NCBI RefSeq assembly: GCF_004152865.1
Contig: NZ_SEOO01000009.1
Coordinates: 55,303 to 119,302, forward strand
Length of the DNA stretch: 64,000 nucleotides
DNA from: Sphingobium cupriresistens
GTDB lineage: Bacteria > Pseudomonadota > Alphaproteobacteria > Sphingomonadales > Sphingomonadaceae
Direction: 5' to 3'
The notes below the pieces were generated by a model that saw only the letters and a list, made by a program, of their open reading frames with translations, did not search any database and was not told the DNA's origin. This document shows, in pieces, positions 56,619-64,000 of the stretch (the first letter of the stretch is position 1; every line of letters begins with the position of its first letter). The position numbers and the translations under genes are program-made.

Positions 56619-57329
56619 TCAGAACGGGATTTCTTCGCCTTGAAAATCGAACAGCTTGCCACTGTCGGGCACCTTCAGACCCTCTATCACGTCCAGCAGT
56701 TGCAGCGCGGCGCGTTCCGGGTCGAACAGGCGCCCGGCGGGAACATTGCCCTGGAAAGGGCGTGACAAGAATGTATCGACCGTGCCGGGGTGCAACGACA
56801 CGACTATGCCCCGATCGTTGCGGCGACGCTCCTCGATCGCAAGAGTGCGGATCAGCATGTTGAGCGCGGCTTTGGATGCCCGATAGCCATGCCACCCGCC
56901 AAGGCGATTATCGTCGATCGATCCCACCCGCGCCGATAACGCCGCGAACAGCGTGCGCCCTGTCCGAGGCATGATCGGCAAGAAATGCTTGGCTACCAGC
57001 GCGGGGCCGATCGCGTTGATCGCATAGAGTTGCGCAAGCCATTCCGGATCGAGATCGCGCAGAGCCTTTTCCGGCCCGCTATCGCCATCATGCAGCAAAC
57101 CCGTCGCGACGATGACCAAGGTGGGCACAGGGCCGTCCGCAACATGCGCCGCGGCCGAGGCGATGCTGGCTTCATCGCGCAGATCGATATGCTGAGCCTC
57201 GCTTCGGGAGCGAGCGAAACCGTGGACGACCGCAAATGCGCCTTCCTCGATCAGCGCTGCTTCCAAAGCGCCGCCAATCCCGCCCGATGCACCGATGATC
57301 ACGGCGGAAGCCTTGCCGCCCGTCGTCAT
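56619..57329 (-). CDS. Short-chain dehydrogenase/reductase
   Basis: 236 residues. NAD(P)-binding motif IIGASGGIGGALEAALIEEG is at the N-terminus. The catalytic YxxxK is GYRASKAALNMLIRTLAIEE, with a serine in ALSARVGSIDDN. The substrate is unknown. The ATG overlaps the yaaA stop by four bases, so the pair is co-translated. Confidence 0.9.
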   Translation of the reverse strand: MTTGGKASAVIIGASGGIGGALEAALIEEGAFAVVHGFARSRSEAQHIDLRDEASIASAAAHVADGPVPTLVIVATGLLHDGDSGPEKALRDLDPEWLAQLYAINAIGPALVAKHFLPIMPRTGRTLFAALSARVGSIDDNRLGGWHGYRASKAALNMLIRTLAIEERRRNDRGIVVSLHPGTVDTFLSRPFQGNVPAGRLFDPERAALQLLDVIEGLKVPDSGKLFDFQGEEIPF

Positions 57330-58078
57330 GTCCGGGTGAAACGCCAGCGATCCGCATCGCTCTCATCGGCATCGAAGCGATAGCCGTCGCTGTCGAACCC
57401 GCGCATCGCATCCACATCGGCGACATGATGCTCGCACAACCAGCGCGCCATCATGCCGCGCGCGCGCTTGGCATTGAAGCTGATGAAGCGCGGGCCGTTC
57501 GGGCCTGGCTCACGAAACTCGACTTCGATCACCCGGACATTGCCAAGCCGCCCCTTGATCGCCGCAAAATATTCCTGGCTGGCGAGGTTGAGCACGATCC
57601 CCGCCCCTTCTTCGGCAATCTGGGCGAGGAGCAATTGGGCGATCCGATCGCCCCACCAGTCGGTCAGGCTTTTATGTCGTGGCGCCCAGCGCGTGCCCAT
57701 TTCCAGCCTATAGGGTCGGATAGCGTCCAGCGGCCGCAATAGGCCATAGAGGCCGGACAAAATGCGGACATGGTTTTGGGCGAAGGCGACGCCGGCCGCC
57801 TCCAGCGTATCCACTTCAAAACCGGTATAGACGTCGCCGGCAAAGGCGAACAGCGCCGGTCGTTCGGGCAGATCCGCAAAGTCGCGGAACCGATCGGCAT
57901 TGAGCTTGGCGAGACGCGGAGAGATATGCATCAATTCCGACAATCGTTTCTGCGTCAGGTTCGCCGCCGATTTGGCGAGGCTATGCGCCTCCTGCGCGAA
58001 ATGCGGAGTCGAAACATCAAGCGGCGGCAGGGTGCGCTCAAAATCAAGCGTCTTGGCAGGGGACAAAAGGGCGATCAT
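57326..58078 (-). CDS. yaaA: Peroxide stress protein YaaA
   Basis: DUF328/UPF0246 protein that limits free iron damage during peroxide stress in E. coli. 250 residues from the ATG at 58078 (MIALLSPAKTLDFERTLPPL). Family segments are LFAFAGDVYTGFEVDTLEAA, RILSGLYGLLRPLDAIRPYR and FISFNAKRARGMMARWLCEH. An extension of 37 codons upstream is not conserved in character. Confidence 0.93.
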   Translation of the reverse strand: MIALLSPAKTLDFERTLPPLDVSTPHFAQEAHSLAKSAANLTQKRLSELMHISPRLAKLNADRFRDFADLPERPALFAFAGDVYTGFEVDTLEAAGVAFAQNHVRILSGLYGLLRPLDAIRPYRLEMGTRWAPRHKSLTDWWGDRIAQLLLAQIAEEGAGIVLNLASQEYFAAIKGRLGNVRVIEVEFREPGPNGPRFISFNAKRARGMMARWLCEHHVADVDAMRGFDSDGYRFDADESDADRWRFTRT

Positions 58079-58223
58079 GGCTGCGCGGGTAGAACGCTGC
58101 GGCGCGTGCGTCAAACGATCGGCTGACATGGCGCGCAACACCCGCCTCTGCGGTTTGCCCGTGCAAAAACCCGCAACCGTCGCCGCCAAGGCGCCCGCTG
58201 CTTCGCGGGGAATATCTGCGCCA

Positions 58224-60236
58224 TCATAACTGCGCCAGACAATTCGCGAGATCGCTTTGCTTGAAAGGCTTGGTCAGGCGCGGAAGGTCGGGTGAAATGC
58301 CCTTTCCCTCGGCATAACCCGACACCACCAGCACCCGCATTCCCGGTCGAGATTCGCGCAGTTGCGTGGCGAGGTCCGTGCCCGTTATGCCCGGCATTAG
58401 ATGATCGGTGACGAGCAAATCTATCTCGTTGGAGATGCACAACATCCTTAGCGCTTCCTCCCCCGAATGCGCTTCTACGACCGTATAGCCCAGTTCGCTG
58501 AGCATATGGGCCGTACTGGCGCGCACCAGATCCTCATCGTCCACCACCAACGCAACACCGCAATCGCGCTGCGCGCAGTCGATCTCCATCGGCGCGGGCG
58601 CCTGTTCGGGGCACGCATCCGTCGCCGGCAGCCACAGGTCGATGCGCGTACCCCGTCCGACCAGGCTGTCGATGAACAGACCGCCGCCCAATTGCGCGGC
58701 GAGGCCATGGACCATAGAGAGGCCAAGCCCGGTCCCCTGCCCGACACCCTTGGTCGTGAAAAACGGCTCTACGGCCTTGGCTATCGTGTCCGCGTCCATC
58801 CCCGACCCGGTATCGATCACGCTCAGCCGGACATAGGCGCCCGGTCGCAATCGGGCCGGATTGTCGGCTTTCACCTGGTCCAGCGCCGCGCAGATCGTCA
58901 GGGCGCCGCCATCGGGCATCGCATCGCGCGCGTTCACCGCCAAGTTGAGGAGCGCCATTTCGATCTGGTTCGCATCCGCCTTGGCCGGCGGCAACGCATC
59001 GGCGACGTCGATCGCCACCTTGATCCGCGGACCGCAAGTGCTGGCGACCAGATCAAAAAGATTTTCAATGAGATCGCTGATGTTGATCGCGGTCGCCTGC
59101 AATGGCTGTCGCCGGGCGAAGGCGAGCAGACGTTGAACGAGAGTGCGCGCCCGATCGGCCGACTGGACCGCGCCCTCGATCAGCTTGCGCTCCCGATCAG
59201 TGCCGATTCCGCGCCGGAGCAACAGGTCGAGACTGCCAACGATCGGGGTGAGGAGATTATTGAAATCATGCGCGACGCCCCCCGTGAGTTGCCCCATCGC
59301 TTCCAGCTTCTGCGACTGGCGCAGCGCTTCCTGCGCGAGTTCGAGCGCCTGGGTGCGCTCCACGACGCGCTCTTCAAGCGTTTCATTGAGACGCCTCAGC
59401 CGTTCTTCGCTCTCACGCAGGGCCAGTTCCATCTGCCGACGGTCGGAAATATCGTTGAACAGGATGGCGACCCGCCGCGCGTTCGGATCGCCGACCCGAA
59501 ACGCATAGACATCGTACCAGATGTTCCCCAGCGCCTCGGCATGTTGTTCGAAACGCACGCGCTCGCCGTTCTGGGCAACCGCGCCATAGACGTCGAACCA
59601 ATGCTGCTCATGTCCAGGCACCATCGTCCGCATGGATTGTCCCACAGCACCTTGCAAACCGGTCTGGCGTTCAAAGGCGGGATTGGCCTCAACGAACCTG
59701 TAATCGATCGGGCTTCCGTTCGCGTCGAAGACCATGTCGATGATGCAAAATCCCGCATCAATCGATTCGAACAGCGATCGATATCTATCCGCGCCACGAT
59801 GCAGTTCCTCCAATCGCGCCCGCGCCTCATATTGGCGCCGACGTCCCCGCAGCGCCGACTGGACGAGGCTGACCAGAGTGGTGGGGTGGAAGGGCCGTTC
59901 CAGGAAGGTGACGTTGCCGAGCATGTCCAGAAACCGCTTCGCGGCTGGATTGCGTTCAAGACCGCCGCCCTTTTGCGTCAGCAGCACGAATGGGAAATCG
60001 GACCATTCCGGCTGCGCATCCAGCCAAAGCGCGAGCGGATTGAGATTCGCCGTCCGCAGCCCCTCTTCGGTGAGCAGCGCGAAACCCGCGCCCCGTTCCA
60101 GTTCGCCGACCATGTCGCGTAACGAGGCGGCGATCGTCGATCGCAGCCCCGCATCGGTCAAGATCGACCCGGCGATGGCGGCGTCGCGCCCGTGCGGCGC
60201 AAGGATGATCCCGCGTTCGGAGAAATGCGGGATCAC
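58224..60236 (-). CDS. Hybrid sensor histidine kinase with PAS and receiver domains
   Basis: 670 residues, no membrane helices, so cytoplasmic. Residues 1-125 look like a receiver without a usable phospho-Asp, ending in ERPFHPTTLVSLVQSAL. A PAS domain spans about 150-265, then a coiled coil. The H-box GGVAHDFNNLLTPI has His323, followed by HATPase motifs NLAVNARDAMPDGG and GTGLGLSMVHGLA. A C-terminal receiver has VVDDEDLVR, phospho-acceptor Asp611 (LLVTDHLMPG) and Lys656 (LTKPF). It starts inside the stop of the KaiC-like gene (ATGA). Confidence 0.92.
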   Translation of the reverse strand: MIPHFSERGIILAPHGRDAAIAGSILTDAGLRSTIAASLRDMVGELERGAGFALLTEEGLRTANLNPLALWLDAQPEWSDFPFVLLTQKGGGLERNPAAKRFLDMLGNVTFLERPFHPTTLVSLVQSALRGRRRQYEARARLEELHRGADRYRSLFESIDAGFCIIDMVFDANGSPIDYRFVEANPAFERQTGLQGAVGQSMRTMVPGHEQHWFDVYGAVAQNGERVRFEQHAEALGNIWYDVYAFRVGDPNARRVAILFNDISDRRQMELALRESEERLRRLNETLEERVVERTQALELAQEALRQSQKLEAMGQLTGGVAHDFNNLLTPIVGSLDLLLRRGIGTDRERKLIEGAVQSADRARTLVQRLLAFARRQPLQATAINISDLIENLFDLVASTCGPRIKVAIDVADALPPAKADANQIEMALLNLAVNARDAMPDGGALTICAALDQVKADNPARLRPGAYVRLSVIDTGSGMDADTIAKAVEPFFTTKGVGQGTGLGLSMVHGLAAQLGGGLFIDSLVGRGTRIDLWLPATDACPEQAPAPMEIDCAQRDCGVALVVDDEDLVRASTAHMLSELGYTVVEAHSGEEALRMLCISNEIDLLVTDHLMPGITGTDLATQLRESRPGMRVLVVSGYAEGKGISPDLPRLTKPFKQSDLANCLAQL

Positions 60237-61729
60237 CGCGCCTCGTCCTCCAGCAGGGGGGGCGCGCCCTGCCCGCCGACGAAATTGGGCACGCCCCGCA
60301 AAACCCCCTGAAACCCGACCAGCGGTTCGCCCAGACGGATGCCATAGCTGCCGATGCGGAACTCGCGGATCGTGTCTTCATGCGCGCCCGTGCGCTTCTT
60401 GATGATCGAGATGGCGCGCCGCACGCGCCCCGATGCCTCGAAATAGCGCAGCAGCACAACGGTATCGGCCAGATAGGTGACGTCCACCGGCGCCTTCATG
60501 TCGCCCACCAGGCCATGTTGCGCCACGGTCAAGAAGGTCGTCGCGCCCTGTCGGTTCAGATATTGCAGCAATTCGTGCATGTGCAGGACCAAAGCATTTT
60601 CTTCCGGCATAGCCGCCTGATATCCGTTCAGGCTGTCAATGATGATCGTGCGGACCTTATGTTGTTCGACACAAGTGCGCACTCTTTGAGAGAACTCGCC
60701 AGGAGACAATTCGGCCGCATCGACCTGTTCGATGACGAGATTGCCGTTGGCGACCATAGCCTGCATGTCGATGCCCAGCCCGATCGCGCGGTTGAACAAA
60801 AGGCCGATTTCCTCGTCAAACACGAACATTGCCGCCCGTTCGCCGCGCGCGATCGCCGCGGCGACAAAGGTCAAGCCCAATAGCGACTTGCCGGTTCCGG
60901 CTGGCCCCAGGACCAGAACGCTGGATCCGCGCTGGATGCCCCCGCCCAGCAGCGCGTCCAGCGCGGGCGAGTCGCTGCAAAGCAGGTCGCGTGTGAATTC
61001 CGTCTTATGCTCTGCCGACACCAATCGAGGGAAGACCCGCACGCCGCCTGTATCGATGATGAAATCGTGGAAGCCGCCGCGGAATCGGCGGCCACGATAT
61101 TTGATGACGCGCAATCGCCGCCGCTCCGGCCCATAACCGGGCGACAATTCCTCCAGGCGAATCACGCCGTGCGCGACGCTATGCACCGTCTTGTCCGCGA
61201 CGTCGGCGGTCAGGTCGTCGAGCATCAGAACGGTCGCGTTCTGCGTCGAAAAGAAATGCTTGAGCGCCAGTATCTGGCGGCGATAGCGCAGCGAACTTTG
61301 CGCAAGCAGGCGGATTTCCGACAGGCTGTCCAGCACTACCCGGTCGGGCTTCACCTTCTGGAACATTTCGAAGATGCGCCGGGTGGTTTCGCCCAATTCC
61401 AGGTCGGACGAATAAAGCAGGCTCTGTTGCTGGTCCTCGTCCAGCAAGCTTTCGGGCGGGACCAGTTCGAACAGGTCGATGCCGGAAAGATCCCATCCAT
61501 GCGATTGCGCGCTCTCGCGCATCTCCTCCTCTGTCTCCGATAGCGTCACATGCAGGCATTTTTCGCCCCGCTCCGCGCCCTCCATCAGGAATTGGGTGGC
61601 GATCGTCGTCTTGCCGGTCCCTGGGCTGCCTTCCAGCAGGAAAACACGTCCCCGCGTTAACCCACCCGCCAAGATATCGTCCAAGCCCCCAATGCCGACG
61701 AGGGCAGGTTCAGCGGCGGCGTGGGTCAT
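60233..61729 (-). CDS. KaiC-like double RecA-fold ATPase
   Basis: 498 residues with two RecA-like domains, as in cyanobacterial KaiC. Walker A1 is GSPGTGKTT at 34-42 and Walker A2 is GPAGTGKSL at 275-283. CI has VTLSETEEEMRESAQSHGWD and CII has FVFDEEIGLLFNRAIGLGID, the acidic pairs of the family. The KaiC Ser431-Thr432 region aligns to Thr418-Tyr419 (VDVTYLADTVVLLRYFE). No kaiA or kaiB is in the window. It is coupled to the hybrid kinase, which suggests a KaiC-kinase signalling pair. Confidence 0.9.
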   Translation of the reverse strand: MTHAAAEPALVGIGGLDDILAGGLTRGRVFLLEGSPGTGKTTIATQFLMEGAERGEKCLHVTLSETEEEMRESAQSHGWDLSGIDLFELVPPESLLDEDQQQSLLYSSDLELGETTRRIFEMFQKVKPDRVVLDSLSEIRLLAQSSLRYRRQILALKHFFSTQNATVLMLDDLTADVADKTVHSVAHGVIRLEELSPGYGPERRRLRVIKYRGRRFRGGFHDFIIDTGGVRVFPRLVSAEHKTEFTRDLLCSDSPALDALLGGGIQRGSSVLVLGPAGTGKSLLGLTFVAAAIARGERAAMFVFDEEIGLLFNRAIGLGIDMQAMVANGNLVIEQVDAAELSPGEFSQRVRTCVEQHKVRTIIIDSLNGYQAAMPEENALVLHMHELLQYLNRQGATTFLTVAQHGLVGDMKAPVDVTYLADTVVLLRYFEASGRVRRAISIIKKRTGAHEDTIREFRIGSYGIRLGEPLVGFQGVLRGVPNFVGGQGAPPLLEDEAR

Positions 61730-61802
61730 GCTCGACTTCCTTGCTATTTCTATAGGCTCATCGGGCTAACATAGCTGCCCTTCCGGCAAAATCGATCTCA
61801 GC

Positions 61803-61816
61803 CTGATTCACATCAA
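61803..61816. promoter_or_regulatory. FNR/FixK-like palindrome between kaiC-like and mreB-like genes
   Basis: CTGAT-TCAC-ATCAA differs by one base from the FNR/FixK consensus TTGAT-N4-ATCAA. It lies 74-87 bases before the KaiC-like start and 166 bases before the MreB-like start, in their shared 252-base intergenic region. A Crp/Fnr-family gene lies 1.4 kb away at 63202. Confidence 0.55.
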
Positions 61817-61981
61817 GAACCAAGCAAATCCCGATTATTTCCTGCCTCGCCAAAGCGTCCCTAAAAAACTTCCCCTCCTGTCAACTCCGGTGGCCCCGAC
61901 AATCAGGCAATCCGCCGTGCCGCGATTGTATCCCGACCAGAGCACCGCATAGCGGCCGGACTGCCATTCCCTGAGGATTAG

Positions 61982-63019
<1,038 letters not shown>

Positions 63020-63201
63020 GCTGATCCTGTCGTCCGCGATGCAAGCGGAGGACAGGAAAGCGCGAGCGGAGAGGCAAGGCGTCTGTATATGCCACCGCTT
63101 GACGTCCATGCGCGGTCGGCGCAGGCATAGTCGCGTGCCCTTGCAAATTGGCGAAGACATAGTCGATCATGCGTTCGATCAACTAAAGCATAGGGGGCCT
63201 C

Positions 63202-63897
63202 ATGATATTCGACGATTTCCTGCGCCACCGTCGGGGGGAACAGATCCTTCCAGAGGATCGGGCGGCGCTCGAATCGTCGGTCGGTGAAGTCCGGTCTTTG
63301 CCTGCGCGGATGACCCTCGTGCGCAAAGGGGAGCCGGTGCATTTCAGCACCTACCTCGTCGAGGGACTAATCTGCCGCTACATGGATGACCGGGAAGGCC
63401 TGCGGCAACTTGTAGCAGTACATGTGCCGGGCGACTTCGTCGATCTCCATGCCTATCCGCTCAAGCATCTCGACCATGACCTGGCAACTCTGACGGCCTG
63501 CAAGATCGCGACGGTGCCGCACAAAAATCTTGACATTCTGATGAGCGACCGACCGGGGTTGGTCAAGCTTTTGTGGTTCAGCACGCTTCTTGACGCGGCC
63601 ATGCATCGCGAATGGATTTTCCGCCTGGGCCGGCTGGATGCCGTGGCGCGCGTCGGGCATTTTTTCTGCGAAATAGAGGCGAAGCTGCGGGCGGTAGGGC
63701 TGAGCGATGGCGTCAGCTTCGAACTCGCCATGACCCAGAATGATCTGGGCGAGGCCTGCGGTATAACATCTGTGCACATGAACCGCATGTTGCGGATGCT
63801 GAAGGAACAGGGTTTGCTCGAAATGCGGGCCAGTCGGGTGCAGATGCTCGACCGACCAGCGCTTGCACGGCTCAGAGCCCGATCCGAAAGTTGTTGA
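63202..63897 (+). CDS. Crp/Fnr family transcriptional regulator
   Basis: 231 residues. The N-terminal cNMP-binding-type beta barrel includes VRKGEPVHFSTYLVEGLICR and VHVPGDFVDLHAYPLKHLDH; a dimerisation helix follows. The C-terminal winged helix has MTQNDLGEACGITSVHMNRM with LRMLKEQGLLEMRASRV. No cysteine cluster for an FNR-type iron-sulfur centre is visible at the N-terminus. AGGGGG lies just before the ATG. The upstream 182 bases after the MreB-like gene contain no clear gene. Confidence 0.9.
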   Translation: MIFDDFLRHRRGEQILPEDRAALESSVGEVRSLPARMTLVRKGEPVHFSTYLVEGLICRYMDDREGLRQLVAVHVPGDFVDLHAYPLKHLDHDLATLTACKIATVPHKNLDILMSDRPGLVKLLWFSTLLDAAMHREWIFRLGRLDAVARVGHFFCEIEAKLRAVGLSDGVSFELAMTQNDLGEACGITSVHMNRMLRMLKEQGLLEMRASRVQMLDRPALARLRARSESC

Positions 63898-64000
63898 GCA
63901 ATACCAGCATGTTGTGATTCAGCCGTCTTTGCGACAAGATGGAGTGAATGGTGGCATGGACTGGTATTGCCCGGCGAGAGCATAGTCGGGAAGGTTTGCG
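63898..64000. other. Right edge of the window
   Basis: 103 bases after the Crp/Fnr-type gene. I see no gene start, RNA or terminator that can be supported here. Confidence 0.5.

Noticed and set aside
63039..63287. 82-codon open frame between the MreB-like and Crp/Fnr-type genes
   Set aside because: It overlaps the start of the regulator gene and its translation has no signal, helix or motif.

Overview
This window is a chromosomal segment of a GC-rich alphaproteobacterium, most likely a sphingomonad (Sphingomonadaceae, Sphingobium/Sphingomonas-like; inferred). Supporting signs are the alphaproteobacterial LexA box GAAC-N7-GAAC before imuA, a 6S RNA between zapA and the 5-formyl-THF cyclo-ligase gene, a DUF2842 gene, a large TonB-dependent receptor, and a palindromic 'CTCCCGC..GCGGGAG' repeat that I associate with sphingomonads. 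Nearly everything is core metabolism; no phage, IS element or CRISPR array was seen.

Layout. 1-13605 (minus) is the NADH:ubiquinone oxidoreductase operon nuoA-B-C-D-E-x-F-y-G-H-I-J-K-L-M, cut inside nuoM at the left edge. Two extra genes sit inside it: x, a 49-residue membrane micro-protein between nuoE and nuoF, and y, an exported protein made of two cysteine-bearing repeats between nuoF and nuoG. 13735-15542 (minus) is efp - exported hypothetical - suhB. 15764-17430 carries two cell-wall enzymes (M23 peptidase and L,D-transpeptidase), followed by thiE. 18414-25201 is central carbon metabolism (fba, pgk, gap, tkt, all minus) with a frameshifted MFS transporter on the plus strand between fba and pgk. 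25395-27012 (plus) is a small coiled-coil gene, zapA, 6S RNA, fau and DUF2842. 27104-27497 holds three identical tRNA-Asp genes. 27540-30190 holds an AI-2E family permease, an exported DUF11-like protein and a methyltransferase.

30227-33936 (minus) is a branched-chain 2-oxo acid dehydrogenase operon (E1 alpha, E1 beta, E2), followed by thyA, a degenerate RadC/JAB-like gene and tRNA-Pro. 35907-46620 (plus) is a long, tightly coupled accessory cluster: a Tat-exported TldD-like protease, a TldE/PmbA-like partner, a DUF4159 protein, a MoxR ATPase, a DUF58 protein, a BatA-type membrane protein, a DUF4175-like protein and a large membrane protein containing a C11 homopolymer. 46630-47905 is an exonuclease and a spermidine-synthase-like protein. 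47958-53339 (minus) is the SOS mutasome imuA-imuB-dnaE2 under a perfect LexA box. 53677-56481 is a TonB-dependent receptor behind an AT-rich upstream region. 56619-58078 is an SDR gene coupled to yaaA.

58224-63897 is a signalling island. A KaiC-type double ATPase is translationally coupled to a hybrid PAS histidine kinase (minus strand). Divergent from it is an MreB paralogue followed by a Crp/Fnr-family regulator, and an FNR-like palindrome lies in the shared intergenic region. The best candidates for under-described biology are the two extra nuo-operon genes, the TldD/TldE-MoxR-DUF58 cluster, and the KaiC/kinase/MreB/Crp neighbourhood.
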